Below the pieces are notes generated by a model. It was not told the origin of the DNA. It saw nothing but the letters and a program-made list of their open reading frames with translations, and ran no database searches. From Inia geoffrensis (taxonomy: Eukaryota > Chordata > Mammalia > Artiodactyla > Iniidae), in NCBI GenBank assembly GCA_036417435.1, contig CM070910.1, positions 13,705,501-13,769,500 on the forward strand: DNA of 64,000 nucleotides. The letters are read 5' to 3'. Shown here one piece after another: positions 47,855 to 59,724 of the stretch. The position numbers were made by a program, and so were the translations under genes. The first letter of the stretch is position 1. Every line of letters begins with the position of its first letter.

Positions 47855-48716
47855 TTTTCTTACAGGTTTATTGAGGCATAATTGACATGCAGCACTGTAT
47901 AAGTTTAAGGTGTACAGCATAATGATTTGACTTACATAATCATGAAATGACTATCACAAACAATTTAGTGAACATACCTCATCTCAGTAGACACAAAATT
48001 AAAGAAATAGAAAAAAATTGTTTTTCTTGTGATGAGAACTCTCAGGATTTACTCTCTTAACCATTTTCATATATAACACACAGCAGCGTTGATTGTATTT
48101 ATCATGTATATTAAATCCCTAATACTTATTTCTCTTGTAACTGGAAGTTCGCACCTTTCAACCAGCTTCATCCAGTTCCCCCTCCCCACATCCCACCTCT
48201 GCTAACCATAAGTCTGATCTCTTTTTCTGCGACTTTGTCTGTTTTTGAAGTGTAATTGACCTAAACACTGTGTTAGTTCCTGTTACACAACACAGTGATC
48301 CACTGTTTCTATGCATTTCAAAATGATCACCATAAGACTAGTTGCCATCTGTCACCCTACAAAGATATTACGTAGTTATTAACTGTAGTCCCCAAACTGT
48401 ACATTTAATACCTGTGACTCATTTTGTAACTGGAAGTTTGTACCTCTTAATCTCCCTCACCCACTTCTCTCCTCCCCTCAAACCCTCCCAGCAACTGCCT
48501 GTTTGTTCTCTGTATCTATGACTCTGTTTCTCTTTTTTATGTTTGTTCATTTTTTTTTTGTTTTTTTGGATTTCACATATAAGTGAAATCATACAGTATT
48601 TGTCTTTTTCTTTCTGACTGATTTCACTTAGCGTAATACCCTCTAGGTCCATCCATGTTGTTGCAAATGGCAAACTTTCACTTGTTTTTTTAATGGCTGA
48701 GTAATATTCCATTTCA

Positions 48717-48779
<63 letters not shown>

Positions 48780-49485
48780 CACATCATGTTCTTTGTTCTT
48801 TATCCATTGATCTGTTGATGGGCACTTAGATTGCTTCCATGTCTTCTTGGCTATTGTAAATAATGCTGCAGTGAACATAGGGATGCATATATCTTTTCTA
48901 ATTAGTGTTTCTGTTTTCTAAATACCCCAGAGTGGAGTTGCTGGATCATATGGTAGTTCTATTTTTAAATTTTTTGAGAAATCTCTGTATTGTTTTCCAC
49001 AGTTGGTGCACCAGTTTACATTCCCTCCAGTAGTGCATAAGGGTTTCCTTTTCTCTACATCCTTGTTATTTTCTCCAGCGCTTGTTACTTGTTGTCTTTT
49101 TGATAATAGCCATCTAATAAGTGTGAGATGATATCTCATTGTGGTTTGATTTGCATTTCCCTGATGATCAGTGATGCTGAGCATCTTTTCATATACGTAT
49201 TGGCCATGTGCATGTCTTCTTTGGAAAAATGTCTATTCAGATCCTCTGCCCATTTTTCAATTGGGTTGTTATTTTTTTTTTATGTTGAGTTACATGAGTT
49301 CTTTGTATATTTTGTATATTAACCTCTTATCAGCTACATCTTTTGCAAATATCTACTCCCATTCAGTAGGCAGCCTTTTCATTTTGCTGATAGTTTCCTT
49401 TACTGTGCAAAAGCTTTTTAGTTTGATGTGTATTACTAAGACTGATGTCAAAGAGCGTACTGCCTATGTTGTCTTCTAGATATTT
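47855..49485 (-). mobile_element. Older L1 3' half (ORF2 C-terminus and 3'UTR)
   Basis: The plus strand reads an L1 in reverse: 3'UTR (47855-48500), ORF2 end with MEYYSAIKKTSE and TWMDLEGITLSEISQKEKD around 48600-48720, and further ORF2 text (KNLKIELPYDPATPLWGI) near 48930. Frames are broken. A (TA)n run has expanded in it. It ends about 400 bp before the SYNE1 exon, antisense to it. Confidence 0.9.
48716..48776. repeat. (TA)n microsatellite
   Basis: A nearly pure TA run of about 28 units lies inside the L1 ORF2 relic. It translates to the Tyr-Ile repeat of an otherwise meaningless ORF. Confidence 0.97.
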
Positions 49486-49857
49486 ACCTTTAGATATATC
49501 TATCATGGTAGAGACTGTGTCCTCTTCATCTCTCTGCATCCCTTTGCACCACGCGTAAAACTTGGCACTTAGTTGGTCTCAAGTGAACTTTTTAAAAAAC
49601 AGATTTATTGAGGTTTAATTCTTCGGTGAACTTTCAATAAATGAATGAAGATAAACATAGGGCTAACATATTACAAAATTTAAAGCATTTGCTGATAATT
49701 TTAAAATAAATAATTGACTTGCCTAATGTATTTGAAGTTTTACTGGCTCTTCCTTCAAGACAATAATTGGTAAAATGAATTATAAGATAAAATAATATAA
49801 TAATTTCTAGAGTTGTGTAACTATGAATTTTTTCATGATACAACTTCATGACATGTT
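49486..49857. other. Intron immediately upstream of the SYNE1 exon
   Basis: Unique AT-rich sequence with no transposon recognised. It may contain splicing enhancers but none is identifiable by eye. Confidence 0.5.
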
Positions 49858-49886
49858 ATCTAACCAGATAATTTTTTTTCTTCTAG
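49858..49886 (+). promoter_or_regulatory. SYNE1: 3' splice site of the SYNE1 exon: branch point, pyrimidine tract, AG
   Basis: A branch-point-like CTAAC lies at 49860-49864 (candidate branch A at 49863, 24 nt before the exon). A nearly pure T/C tract at 49872-49884 follows, then the AG at 49885-49886. Spacing and composition match a strong mammalian acceptor, with no competing AG between branch point and exon. The assignment rests on sequence only. Confidence 0.85.
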
Positions 49887-49948
49887 ATGAGCAAGAGATA
49901 GTACAAAAACGTACTTTTACAAAATGGATCAACTCTCATCTGGCCAAG
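49887..49948 (+). CDS. SYNE1: SYNE1 (nesprin-1) coding exon, start of CH1 actin-binding domain
   Basis: Nesprin-1 is a giant spectrin-repeat protein. Its N-terminal pair of calponin-homology domains binds F-actin, and its C-terminal KASH domain anchors it in the outer nuclear membrane, linking nucleus to cytoskeleton. This exon is 62 nt. It opens with the last two bases of a split Asp codon (phase 1), followed by 20 codons reading [20 protein letters not shown], then a GTAAAG donor. From memory of the family this is the nesprin-1 CH1 start; nesprin-2, dystonin and MACF1 carry different residues around the same FTxWxNxxL core. All 20 codons are open and both splice sites fit, so a processed copy is excluded. 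The exon is too short to be seen as an ORF. The preceding exon should end in G and the next should begin in phase 0; neither was found here. Confidence 0.93.
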
Positions 49949-49954
49949 GTAAAG
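49949..49954 (+). promoter_or_regulatory. SYNE1: 5' splice site of the SYNE1 exon
   Basis: The exon ends in AAG and is followed by GTAAAG, a good U1-complementary donor. The boundary falls between codons (phase 0), immediately after the Lys that ends the HLAK motif. Confidence 0.87.
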
Positions 49955-50903
49955 GAAACTACCCAGAGTTCTATGTTAACTTAGTTTGAGCCAGTACATC
50001 ATTAAACGCACAGTTAAAGTAATGCTGCTGTGACTATTGTCACTATAACTAGTCAGTAATGTTGGCACCTATCGTTTAATTGTGACATCTGCTAACATTT
50101 TTTCAAAGAAAATTAACCAGAGTCGAAAGCAGTTACTTCATGTCAATTCCATGAATCTTGATGAAATATTTCATTCAGTTGTTTCTTCTTTACTGATGTG
50201 TGTCATAGCAGAAGGAGAATTCATGGTGGAGTTTTGTTTCTGTTTATTTCTGTTTGGAGCAGAAAAAAGCAATGAGTAGTCTGCCCTGAGCAAAGAATTT
50301 TATCTAAGGAGATCGTGTCTGGGCTCCCTTCTCAGGTGCTCTTATAGAAGAGTAACCGTCGTGGCAGGACACTGCAAAGGCTAATCAGTCTGAGATTATC
50401 CATACTGACCTTAGATTGTATCAGGTGACTGGGTATCCACACATTGTAATGACTTTGAACATAAATACTAACATAAAACAAATTTCCATGTAGCTACATT
50501 ACAAAAAAATTAATCTCTTATAATGCTGATGAAAAAATATGTGAACCAAAAAACATTGCATTTGTAAAAATAAATGCAGATGATAGGACAATTGTCTGCA
50601 TTCAGTTAGAAGATCTTTGCTGAGAGCAGTGCCTAAAATGTGCAAGGCATAATCCTACGAGCAGTTTTTGATTGGGGAACTCCTCAAGAGCCTCTTTTCA
50701 TAGTTCAGAAGCAAACAAAGCATGGCAACTTATTTCAGTCCCATTGTACAAATTGACTGCTTACTGTGTGTCTATATATGATATAATTATATAACCACTG
50801 ATAGACAACTGGCTTTGGAGACAGGAAAAAAGCTAGTAAGACACTTTCCCAGGCCTAGGGAAGCTCAAAATCCAGCAAAAACAGAAGACTAGATTAATGT
50901 CTA
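49955..50903. other. Intron immediately downstream of the SYNE1 exon
   Basis: Unique sequence. The only structure seen is a 31-bp segment (50784-50814) that recurs inverted at 51839-51869. Confidence 0.5.
50784..50814 (+). repeat. 31-bp inverted repeat, copy 1
   Basis: 'taattatataaccac' + 'tgatagacaactggct' is the reverse complement of 51839-51869 with one mismatch. Confidence 0.9.
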
Positions 50904-51224
50904 GGGCTTCCCTCATGGCGCAGTGGTTGAGAATCCGCCTGCCAATGCAGGGGACATGGGTTCGATCCCTGGTCTGGGAAAACCCCACATGCCGTGGAGC
51001 AACTAAGCCCGTGCACCACAACTACTGAGCCTGCATGCTGCCACTACTGAAGCCCGCACACCTAGAGCCCGTGCTCCGCAACAAGAGAAGCCACCCCAGT
51101 GAGAAGCCTGCGCACCTCAACGAAGAGTAGCCCCCGCTCGCTGCAACTAGAGAAAGCCCATGCAGCAACGAAGACCCAACGCAGCCTGAAAAAAAAAAAA
51201 AAAAAAAGCTTAAAAAAAAAAAAA
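50904..51224 (+). mobile_element. CHR-type SINE, long form, full length
   Basis: The sense long-form body runs from 'gggcttccctcatggcgcag' to 'aagacccaacgcagcc', followed by two A runs split by 'gctt'. Flanks 'attaatgtctag' and 'aataatgtgtctag' are an eroded TSD. Confidence 0.93.
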
Positions 51225-51469
51225 GAATAATGTGTCTAGATACAGGATAAAATGGGATTAATGGGATTATCTTTCCTATAATCTCTCCAAAAGCCACTTG
51301 GTAAAATGGGAATTTTCTGGCCCAGTGGCTGCACCGAGAATCTGCCCTGTGACAAGGCACTGAATGCCCTTGGGGCTTATTTTCTCAAGCTTTGGCTGGT
51401 GCCATCTGGCCCCAGCCACTACTTATACTCCAGAATTGTCATCATTTGAGGACAGTTCTCTTTTTTCCA

Positions 51470-52120
51470 AAATGAAAATAGAGTTATTGTTTTTTCATAT
51501 CATAAAAAGGTTACATGCTTATTGTAAATCATTTTGATAATAAACTTCTTATAAAGTTTAATGAAAATAAAAATCACCTTAAATTCCACAATCCTGATAT
51601 AACCATCACTGACATATTGATCACCATTTTTCTACATGCTGGCATACACAATTTCACATAAGTGGTTATAGACCACTTATTCTGTATTCACTTTTATTCT
51701 GTATGCCTCTATTCACTCAGCACATCTGCACATCTTCCCATGTGATTAGATACAGAGCCACATAATTGTTTTAATGGCTGAATAATACTTTGTCATTATA
51801 AATATAATAAAATTCTTTATAAATTATAAATCATAATTAGCCAGTTGTCTATCAATGGTTATATAATTAGTTTCCAGTTGGTTAATATTATATAAAATGT
51901 CACAGCGAAAGTCCTTGGGCATATATATCTGTACATTTGTATGATTATTTTTCTTAGGATAAATTTCTAGAAGTGGGTAGATAGTCTACAAGTATACATG
52001 TTTATAACTTTAATATATACCAAGAGCTTATGAGAATGCCCATTTCCTCATACTATTAATCCTCTTTAACAGTATTTTCCAATCTGGTGAAAATAGTTTA
52101 TAGTTATTTTTATATTTTTT
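51470..52120. mobile_element. Ancient L1-like repeat relic
   Basis: It carries the phrase order 'acatgcttattgtaaatc', 'cttcccatgtgattaga', 'taatggctgaataatac' and 'ttaggataaatttctagaag' typical of old L1M-type elements. It is much diverged, with no boundary or tail. Confidence 0.5.
51839..51869 (-). repeat. 31-bp inverted repeat, copy 2
   Basis: Partner of 50784-50814, located inside the ancient L1-like relic. Confidence 0.9.
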
Positions 52121-52802
52121 AATAGGGTTGAATATCTTTGCAGAAGATTTTAAAGCAGAATTCCTGGGACACACTTATCTGTGTTCTGAATTCTTAAAAA
52201 GAAGCTAAAATTGGAAAGTGTGCCATGGCACACAGTATACAAAGGGCCCTTGTGGAAGGATTATATGCCAAGAATTTGTTTTCTAATCTGTTTTTATCAC
52301 CATTTTATCATTGTTTCAAGTTACTTTACATATTTATGTGTTAACTGGGTATTGGAAGGGGCTCTACCAGTGTCTACCCTTTTATGTTCTTTTTTTTAGT
52401 CCTGCTTTGTGACCTCACTCCTGCTATTTCCCCTCTAAATATCTAAGTCCTACCCTTAATGTGTAGCACATACCTCTCTCATTCATGAAGTCATTTCTGA
52501 CCACGTGTGGAACACTGAGCAAAGGCTCCAGAATGTTAGCGGTTTCCCCTGCACTCCTTCCCCAGCACCACCCCCCTGCCTTCTCTGCTGTTCCTACCTC
52601 AGGTTTGGTGGAATCAGAATCTCAACACTTCTCCAGAACCTACAGCACAGGTGGAAAAGTTCAGCATGTCTTTTTTTTTTTAATGTGCTCAGAGTATTTT
52701 AATTTAAAAATATGCTAGAGATTAGAGATTTCATGTATTTTGTGTATGTGTGGTCTGTGGGCCTATGAGTATTTGCCTATGCTAGTAGAAGATAGCTAGT
52801 TT

Positions 52803-53042
52803 CTTTTTTTAAAAAAATATTTTATTTATTTATTTGGCTGCATCGGGTCTTAGTTGTGGCACGCGGGATCTTTGTTGTGGCATGCGGGATCTTTCATTGC
52901 AGCGCGCAGGCTCTTTGTTGTGGCGTGTGAGCTCTTTAGTTGCCCCGCAGCATGTGGGATCTTAGTTTCCAGACCAGGGATTGAACCCGTGTCCCCTGCA
53001 TTGGAAGGTGGATTCTTAACCACTGGACCACCAGGGAAGTCC
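52803..53042 (-). mobile_element. CHR-type SINE, older variant
   Basis: The reverse body ends in 'gaccaccagggaagtccc' and has a (TTTA)n tail side. The internal sequence repeats 'gtggcacgcgggatctttg'-like units three times, a variant not shared by the other copies here. Flanks 'ctagttt' (52796-52802, 53043-53049) are a short TSD. Confidence 0.88.
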
Positions 53043-53137
53043 CTAGTTTTTTTTTTTTTTTAATGAGAAAGAAATTGATTTTTTTTTTTTTTTTTTTTAC
53101 TTTTGAGTCATTGCATTTGGACTTACCACTGCATTCT

Positions 53138-53375
53138 TTTTTTTTTTTTTTTTTGGAATATAGTTGATTTACAATGTTTGTTGGTTTCTGCTGTACAGCA
53201 AAGTGAATCAGTTATACATATACATATATACACTTTTTTGAAGATTCTCTTCCCATATAGATCATAACAGAGTATTGAGTAGAGTTCCCTGTGCTTATTA
53301 ATTATCTATTCTATATATAATGGTGTGTATATGTCAATCCCAATCACCCAGTTTATCCCCACCCTCCGCCAGTAT
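53138..53375 (-). mobile_element. L1 3' end, 5'-truncated
   Basis: A T run is followed by the reverse L1 3'UTR: 'atagttgatttacaatgttt', 'cagcaaagtgaatcagttat', 'gttccctgtgcttattaatt'. Confidence 0.88.
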
Positions 53376-53379
53376 GTCT

Positions 53380-54950
53380 TAAATAATTTTATACTGTTTC
53401 ATATCTCACCTTCCCAACAACATTGTAAAGTCTTCAAGGCATGTGCTAATTCTTGGAGTCCTTTGTAAATCCTAATAGCTCTAAGCACAGCGCTGAGTAC
53501 CATGCAGAGGGGCTTAATGAAACAGCAACAGCAAGGATGCTTTATCTTTTCTTATTTTGTTAGAGTAAGAAAAATATCAATCACACGGGGAAAAATTACC
53601 GATTAATGTCTGGCACTGTGCTAAGTGCTTAACTCAGGTTATTTTGTAGTGTACTTCTTCATACACCTGGCCATTGGTGCTGCTGAGATTTTAATGCAGA
53701 CGTGAATCTGTAGTCCACTTGGCTTCCCTACTTTACAATTTTTGCATCGATCATATCATTTCAAAAGACCCAGAAAATTATTACCTCTGCAACTGCTCCA
53801 TTGTAACCTTACTGCAATAGAGATTTTTTTGTTGTTGTTCTTTTGTTTTCCCCTCTGTACTTGCTATTTTTCCTTTCTTGGGCCTTGAAAACTGAAACAG
53901 TGATATACCTATGCTTGTTATCCGGAACTTATTTATACTGACATTGTAGTATCTTACCAAATGTAGCCTGCAACTTCATTGGAAAACATCTTCCTTAAAA
54001 AACATTTTGAAAATAAAATCTGACCACATTACCCTGCTTTGACAGTTGAGAGTTTTAGGACAGCTACAGAGTGGATGTTTATGCCTGCGACTGTCTCAGC
54101 AGCTGGTCCCATGATTCCCTACTCTTCCCTCTCTCTTGTACCATCCTTTGCTTGCCTTTATCCCTATTTGAGTTTCCTATTCCAGCCCTATTTCTCTCTC
54201 ATTCTCCCTCTCACCCTGCTTCCATTCCTGTATCATCTCTATCTCTCCCATCCCATCTCCTTCTCCATCACACCTCTGCCCAACTCCCTTTCCATCTGTA
54301 TCTCAATCTCTCCATCCCTATCTTTATCCCCATTCCCATCTCTATTTCTATCTGTACACTTTCTCTATAAAAACATATGCAACCTGTACATCCTAGGCTT
54401 CACAGTCTCCTTGAGATCACATTTACATATACGCCCAAATTTAAATGGAAGCACACACTTCCCTCCCCATTGCAGTGTGCTGACTTACTTCTGAGAATGA
54501 TAATACCTTACTTGCAACAGAAGCAAGGTCAGGTTCATATCTTTTATCTGGCCTCTGGACAAGAACACTGTTTCACTTTTCCTGCTGTCTCTGTGAGAAT
54601 GCTTAATCCCAAAGTCATTGTGTGATGCCAGAGTATGCCCATCACTTAGCACCCCAGGCACAGACAACAAGCACCTGCACAGACACACACACACACACCC
54701 CTACCTTAATCACCTGGGCTCCACAGAAGTATGTATTATGCCCAGAATCTCACTAAGTCTCTCGTGAAAACAGCTTCTTAGATTTTTGGTCTTCAGCTCT
54801 TCTTTACCTTTTAACAACACATGGATGTCTCCCCTGGCCCCTCGTTTTCAGTCATAGAGCGGGCCCAAAGCCATACTTAGAATCAAAATATTTCTCACTA
54901 GAAAAATAATCCACAGAGAAGCAACTTGATCTGCTTCAAGGTCTTTCCTT
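53380..54950. other. Unique intron sequence with a pyrimidine-rich block
   Basis: Nothing gene-like is seen. 54110-54365 is strongly C/T-rich with loose 'ccctatct/ccatctct' repeats that create long but meaningless Ser/Leu/Pro-rich frames. A short AC run lies at 54681-54698. Confidence 0.5.
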
Positions 54951-54967
54951 ATCCTCCAGAGATTCTT

Positions 54968-55296
54968 TTTTTTTTTTTTTAATTAATTTATTTTTGGCTG
55001 TGTTGGGTCTTCGTTGCTGAGTGCAGGCTTTCTCTAGTTGAGGCGAGCGGGGGCTACTCTTCGTTGCAGTGTGCGGGCTTCTCATTGCGGTGGCTTCTCC
55101 TGTTGTGGAGCACGGGCTCTAGGCGCGCGGGCTTCAGTAGTTGTGACTCGCGGGCTCTAGAGAGCAGGCCCGGTAGTTGTGGCGCACGGGCTTAGTTGCT
55201 CTGTGGCATGTGGGATCTTCCCGGACCAGGGCTCAAACCCGTGTCCCCTTCATTGACAGGCAGATTCTTAACCACTGCACCACCAGGGAAGACCCT
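54968..55296 (-). mobile_element. CHR-type SINE, long form, full length
   Basis: T run and 'ttggctgtgttgggtcttcg' lead to 'accaccagggaagaccc'. A perfect 14-bp TSD 'ctccagagattctt' lies at 54954-54967 and 55297-55310. Confidence 0.96.
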
Positions 55297-55524
55297 CTCC
55301 AGAGATTCTTGAGCCAACTTTTCCTCTTCTTTCTTGCTTATTAAAAAATCAAAGCCAATGGTTTGTCCTATAACAACAGTCTGCTCCAAGGATGGAACTA
55401 TAATTGCTGTCAGCTTTGAAAGGACCTGGTGTTCTGTAATTTGTTGGGTCAGATTGAGTCTGGTTTGGTGTATTGTTTATGTTTATTTATTTTGCCCAGT
55501 AAATATGCAACCAACTTAGACCCA

Positions 55525-55853
55525 GTATTAGTCAGCTTGGGCTGCTGTAACAAAATACCATAGACTATGTGGCTTAAACAAGGAACATTTATTTCTTGAA
55601 ATTCTGGAGGCTGGAATGTTCAAGATCAATGTGTCGACTGATTTCAGTCCTTACATGGCAGAGAGAGAAAGAACTCTGGTTTCTCTTCCTCTTCTTATAG
55701 GATGCTAATTCCATTGTGAGGAATTTATGACCTCATTTACACCCAATTACCTCCCAAAGGCTCCACTTCCAAATACCATCACATTGGGGGTTAAGGCTTC
55801 AACATATAGATTTGGGGTGGGGGGGGGACACACAAACATTCAGTCCATAACAG
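55525..55853 (+). repeat. Ancient mammalian interspersed repeat, family not named
   Basis: The signature 'gtattagtcagcttgggctg', 'ctggaggctggaatgttcaa' and terminal 'aacattcagtccataacag' is shared with 59725-60150. A G run has grown near its 3' end (about 55815). Confidence 0.55.
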
Positions 55854-57405
55854 GCCACAGGTTCATCCTGAGGTCTGGCTTGAAGCATATGAGAATTTCT
55901 TCCAAACCTCGGTCCAAGAATGATGTTAAGTAATGAGCTTGTCTCCTCTTTCATATCAAATGTTTGTTTGTGTTTTAGCTCCTATTGTACATAGTGCTGT
56001 GCTTTGGGATGGCTTCAGATATCTAATAACCAGATCCTTCAAAATAATTAAAATGCATTTTATTCCTTGGTTGTGTGTGTACGTGTGTGTGCGTTTCCTA
56101 CAATTTTCTGTTGACATCTACCAATAAAGGCAAGGAAGTGACCCATGTCAAAAATATTTTTATGCTGGTGATCAGATGCTAGTCTTAATTCACCTGTTAC
56201 TTATGCTATATAACATGCCAAATTATTTATCTCTGAGAACAAGAAAGGAGAAGGTGCTAAACTGGCAGGAAAAAAAGAGTTTCGACTTTCTTCTAGAATG
56301 CAAGTTGTAAATATTTTGCCGGGTCTCAATTATCTGGGAGCTATTGCACAAGTCATGGGAATTTTTGTGGATTTAAACTAGAGTGATAAACCATCTCATC
56401 CTAAATTCTGTGATTATGTCTTGCTACTGCAATGCTTTCTTTAAAGATTTTAAGTAAACTAAAAAAAAAACACACCTTATTTAGAAAGAAAGCTTTATAC
56501 GTCAATTATATCAATAAAACTGGAAGAAAAAAATTATACCTGTTTTCTCAAAAATCTTTGGAAATTGACTGTTTCCAAAAATAGCTTTAATAATAAGTTG
56601 CATCAGGTTTACAGAGCTGGGATGTTGAATTGAGAAGCAAAAAAAAATTGATCCTCTGTCCTAAGATCATTCAATGTTGGGTGCATTGGGAGATGTGCAA
56701 AAGATGCTTTGTGGAGATAACTTTGGGGAGGGTTTTTAATGGGAAATTTTCATTTTTGTTGTAGGCTGCTTTGCTTGGTTGCAAATAAGAAAACTGTTTA
56801 CTGCTAATTAAATAAAACAAAGTCTTTTACTGATGACATTTTATCCTATTGTAACAATTCTTTATAAATATTTTGACAGTAGTATGGAGACATTGGGTGC
56901 AAATAAGAGAGCAGTCTGTTTTCAAAAAATACGCTTTTCTTAAAACAAAAATTTATATTAAAAATAGGAACAAAAACCCCGAGAATTTTCTGTAGATTAC
57001 TCAAATTTGTGAATAATAATCAGTTTTAAAAAAAATTTGCTTTGTTGTCAAATTGAAATCTTCACGCTTCTGAAATTATGCAAAACATTGCAAATCATAA
57101 ATTGTCGATATAATGTAATATAACATCAACAAAAAGTAGTGGGTTCTGTTTATTTCATACATCTGATAATTGCTTTCAGGAAGAGGGCTTCATACTGAAA
57201 CGTGGACCCTATAATTTTCTTCCTTTTTAAGAAGAAACCTGCCTCTTTCTATTCCGTTTGCTTTGTCAGCGAAAGAAGGTGGAGTATTTGTTTTTTAAAT
57301 TAGCCCAACATTGATCCAAGTAAGAGTTTTTCAAAGTTAGGTCCCGATTCAGTGCTGGCTGTCATCACTCATTGCTAACTAGGTTTTTCAATTGCAGGGC
57401 TGCTG
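55854..57405. other. AT-rich unique intron sequence
   Basis: Nothing is recognised apart from short A/T runs. Confidence 0.5.
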
Positions 57406-57645
57406 TTTACTGAACTCATCATGTGCCAATTACTGTGCCTTAGCAACTTTATTTTTTTATTTTATTTAAATAACACAACAATCAAACATAAGTAGTATTT
57501 TCACCATTTTATAGCTTGTGAAACTGAAGCTTAGAGTTAATTAATAAGCTCAAGGTCATATACCAGGTACGTGGAAAACCAGATTTCAGCCCCAGGACTC
57601 CAAAGTTTGGGCACTAACCATTGTGTCATATACACCATTCTTCTT
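57406..57645 (-). mobile_element. MIR SINE relic
   Basis: Reverse MIR blocks: 'catgtgccaattactgtgcc', 'accattttatagcttgtgaa' and 'agctcaaggtcatatacc'. Confidence 0.75.
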
Positions 57646-57649
57646 TCGT

Positions 57650-58760
57650 TTAGTTAGCTATTCATGTAGCAAATACTTTTCAAGCACCTATTATGTGCTA
57701 GGGGTTGTGGATACAGTGGTGAACAAAAAACAGGTATAGTCCATGCCGTTATGAAACTGACAGGCCAACAGAAGAGACAGCAATTACAGAGACGTGTATA
57801 TGGTAAATTCCACGAGCAGAGAAGTACAGGGTGTCAGGGAGCACAGGGCAAGCGCAGCCAACCATACAAGTAACCTGAAGGAGGGCATCGGAATAGGTTG
57901 TCAGAGGAAGAAGCATTTAAGCCGGAGCCAGAGAAATGTCTTGGGATTGGGTGGGTGAAGGAACTAATGTTTTCAAAAGTTAAGAGGTAAGAAAGAGCCT
58001 GGCATAGTAAAGGAAGTGAAGCTCAGAATACCTGAAAATGTGGGTTCCAGGAATGGGTTGGCAACAGACGGAACTGAGAATCGATCAAAGGTCAGACATT
58101 AAAAGGGTTTGGATGTTGTGTTATGGGCACAGGAGGCGTTAAAGAATCTTAGGAAAATGAAACCATCACTCTGGGCTCAACCCCTCTCTCAACCTCTCTC
58201 CCTCCACCGCCTCTCATTTTCCCCCCACACCCCTCTCACGTAAGTTAGAGCAGGAACCAGTAAAATTGGAGGTGGAGTGAACTTGCAATAACTCAGATAA
58301 GAGGTGAGGATCCTTTGGACTAAAGTAGTGGTGGGGGAATGGAGAAAAGTGGATAGATTGAAAAATGGGTAGGGGTGGACCCGATACAACTGAGTCATCA
58401 GTTGGAAGCTGGGGGAGAAGGAATCAAGAATGACTTCTAGATTTCTGCCTTGAACAAATGATTAGGATCATTCACGGAGACAGAGAATACAAGAGACTTT
58501 GGGGGAAAGCTAATAGGTTCAGTTACACAGAGGGAAATGACTTAGTAGAGATGAACACTTTTCATTTGGCAATTAGAAGTCATTAGCTATCACTGGGAGT
58601 GGCCAAGTCGTGGCAGAAACCCGACTCTAGCAAACTGGTAAGTAAATGAGAGGTGAGGATGTTAGGACCTGAGTGTATGTTACGTGTTAAGGAGATAGAG
58701 TATTAGCTAAAACAGAACATGGGATCTGGTAAGAGCTGTTTCAGTAAAGAGTGGTCTTAA
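57650..58760 (+). repeat. Ancient interspersed repeat, unclassified
   Basis: It has 'caagcacctattatgtgcta', 'gatacagtggtgaacaaaaa', 'agaagcatttaagccggagc' and 'gaatgacttctagatttctg', a phrase order repeated partly at 60760-61140. It is old and has no clear ends. Confidence 0.45.
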
Positions 58761-59104
58761 GTGTGTGTCTATGGAAGGGAATGATCAAGAACTGGTAGAG
58801 AGGGATAGGGTGAAAATGAAGGAAAACAAGCTTCTTTTAAGATACAAGACTCCTAAAGAGGCAGGGTGGGGAGAAAATCAAGAGGACGGGTGGAGGTTTT
58901 TACCAGAGGAGAGACAGCTCCCAATGACTGAGGCCAGAGGGGGAATAGGAAGGATGGGTGTGGATGTGCCTAAGTTTGGGATGGGGGAGAGAGGAAGACA
59001 GAGTTGGGTAGACTTGAATTTGAGGGGATTCCCACCTAATGACTGCAGGTTTTTTAGGTCTATCAGAATAGTCTGCATTTCTAAGCAGAAGAATTTATGT
59101 TAGG

Positions 59105-59724
59105 AAGAATATTTTTCTTAAATTGGAAGTTAAAAATACATTAGTTCTTTCACATTTAAAAATGTATTCATCTTAGCAAATTCCTAAACTTTATGCAAAA
59201 TCCATAGGCTATTGTACAGTGTCACCTTGACCCCCAAAGGGGACAGATTAAAGACGTGTTTTCCAAAAATCTTTCCCCTAAAATTTTATTTTTAATTAGA
59301 AAAAGATAATATAAGTAATCTTAACATTAAACATCGGTTATACTCTGTTATCAAATAATTATAGTTTCACATTTTCTCTAAATTTGTCAAATGGAATAGA
59401 GTTATATTTAAATACCTTTGATTCAGTCTTTATGATATTTGACTTTGAAATAAATATAGGATTTGGCATTAAGTCCTTTGGGAAAAAAATAGGTCAGAGA
59501 TAGCCATTGTTTAGTGTTTCTATAAATGGAGCCTCTCTTTCAATTTGCAATAAACAGCCCTTTCTCCATCTGCCAGCCTTAGATCTAAGGGGCCATTAAA
59601 TATAGGCACTGAACATTTTAAATACCGACTTTTGGATGACCTCAGGCATAATATAAGCATCTCCTCACTTTTTAGATGAACTGGAAAAAAAAAGCACCGG
59701 TGAACATTATATACATTCTGTATT
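59105..59724. other. Unique intron sequence
   Basis: Nothing is recognised. Confidence 0.5.

Larger units (their letters stand above)
1..49886 (+). other. SYNE1: Large SYNE1 intron upstream of the CH1 exon (partial)
   Basis: Everything left of the exon is read as a single intron because no other open, spliced, conserved-looking exon was found. Its sequence is mostly LINE, SINE and MIR relics plus AT-rich unique DNA. The left edge is not the intron start. A short non-coding first exon or an alternative promoter could hide in it and would not be recognisable by eye. Confidence 0.7.

Noticed and set aside
48419..48787. 122-codon frame beginning with Tyr-Ile repeats
   Set aside because: It is an L1 ORF2 relic preceded by a translated TA microsatellite.
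51655..51685. Small palindrome aagtggt-tata-accactt
   Set aside because: A 7-bp stem in an old repeat is within chance expectation.
54039..54494. 151-codon Ser/Leu/Pro-rich frame
   Set aside because: It is an artefact of a long pyrimidine-rich block, which lacks stop codons in several frames.
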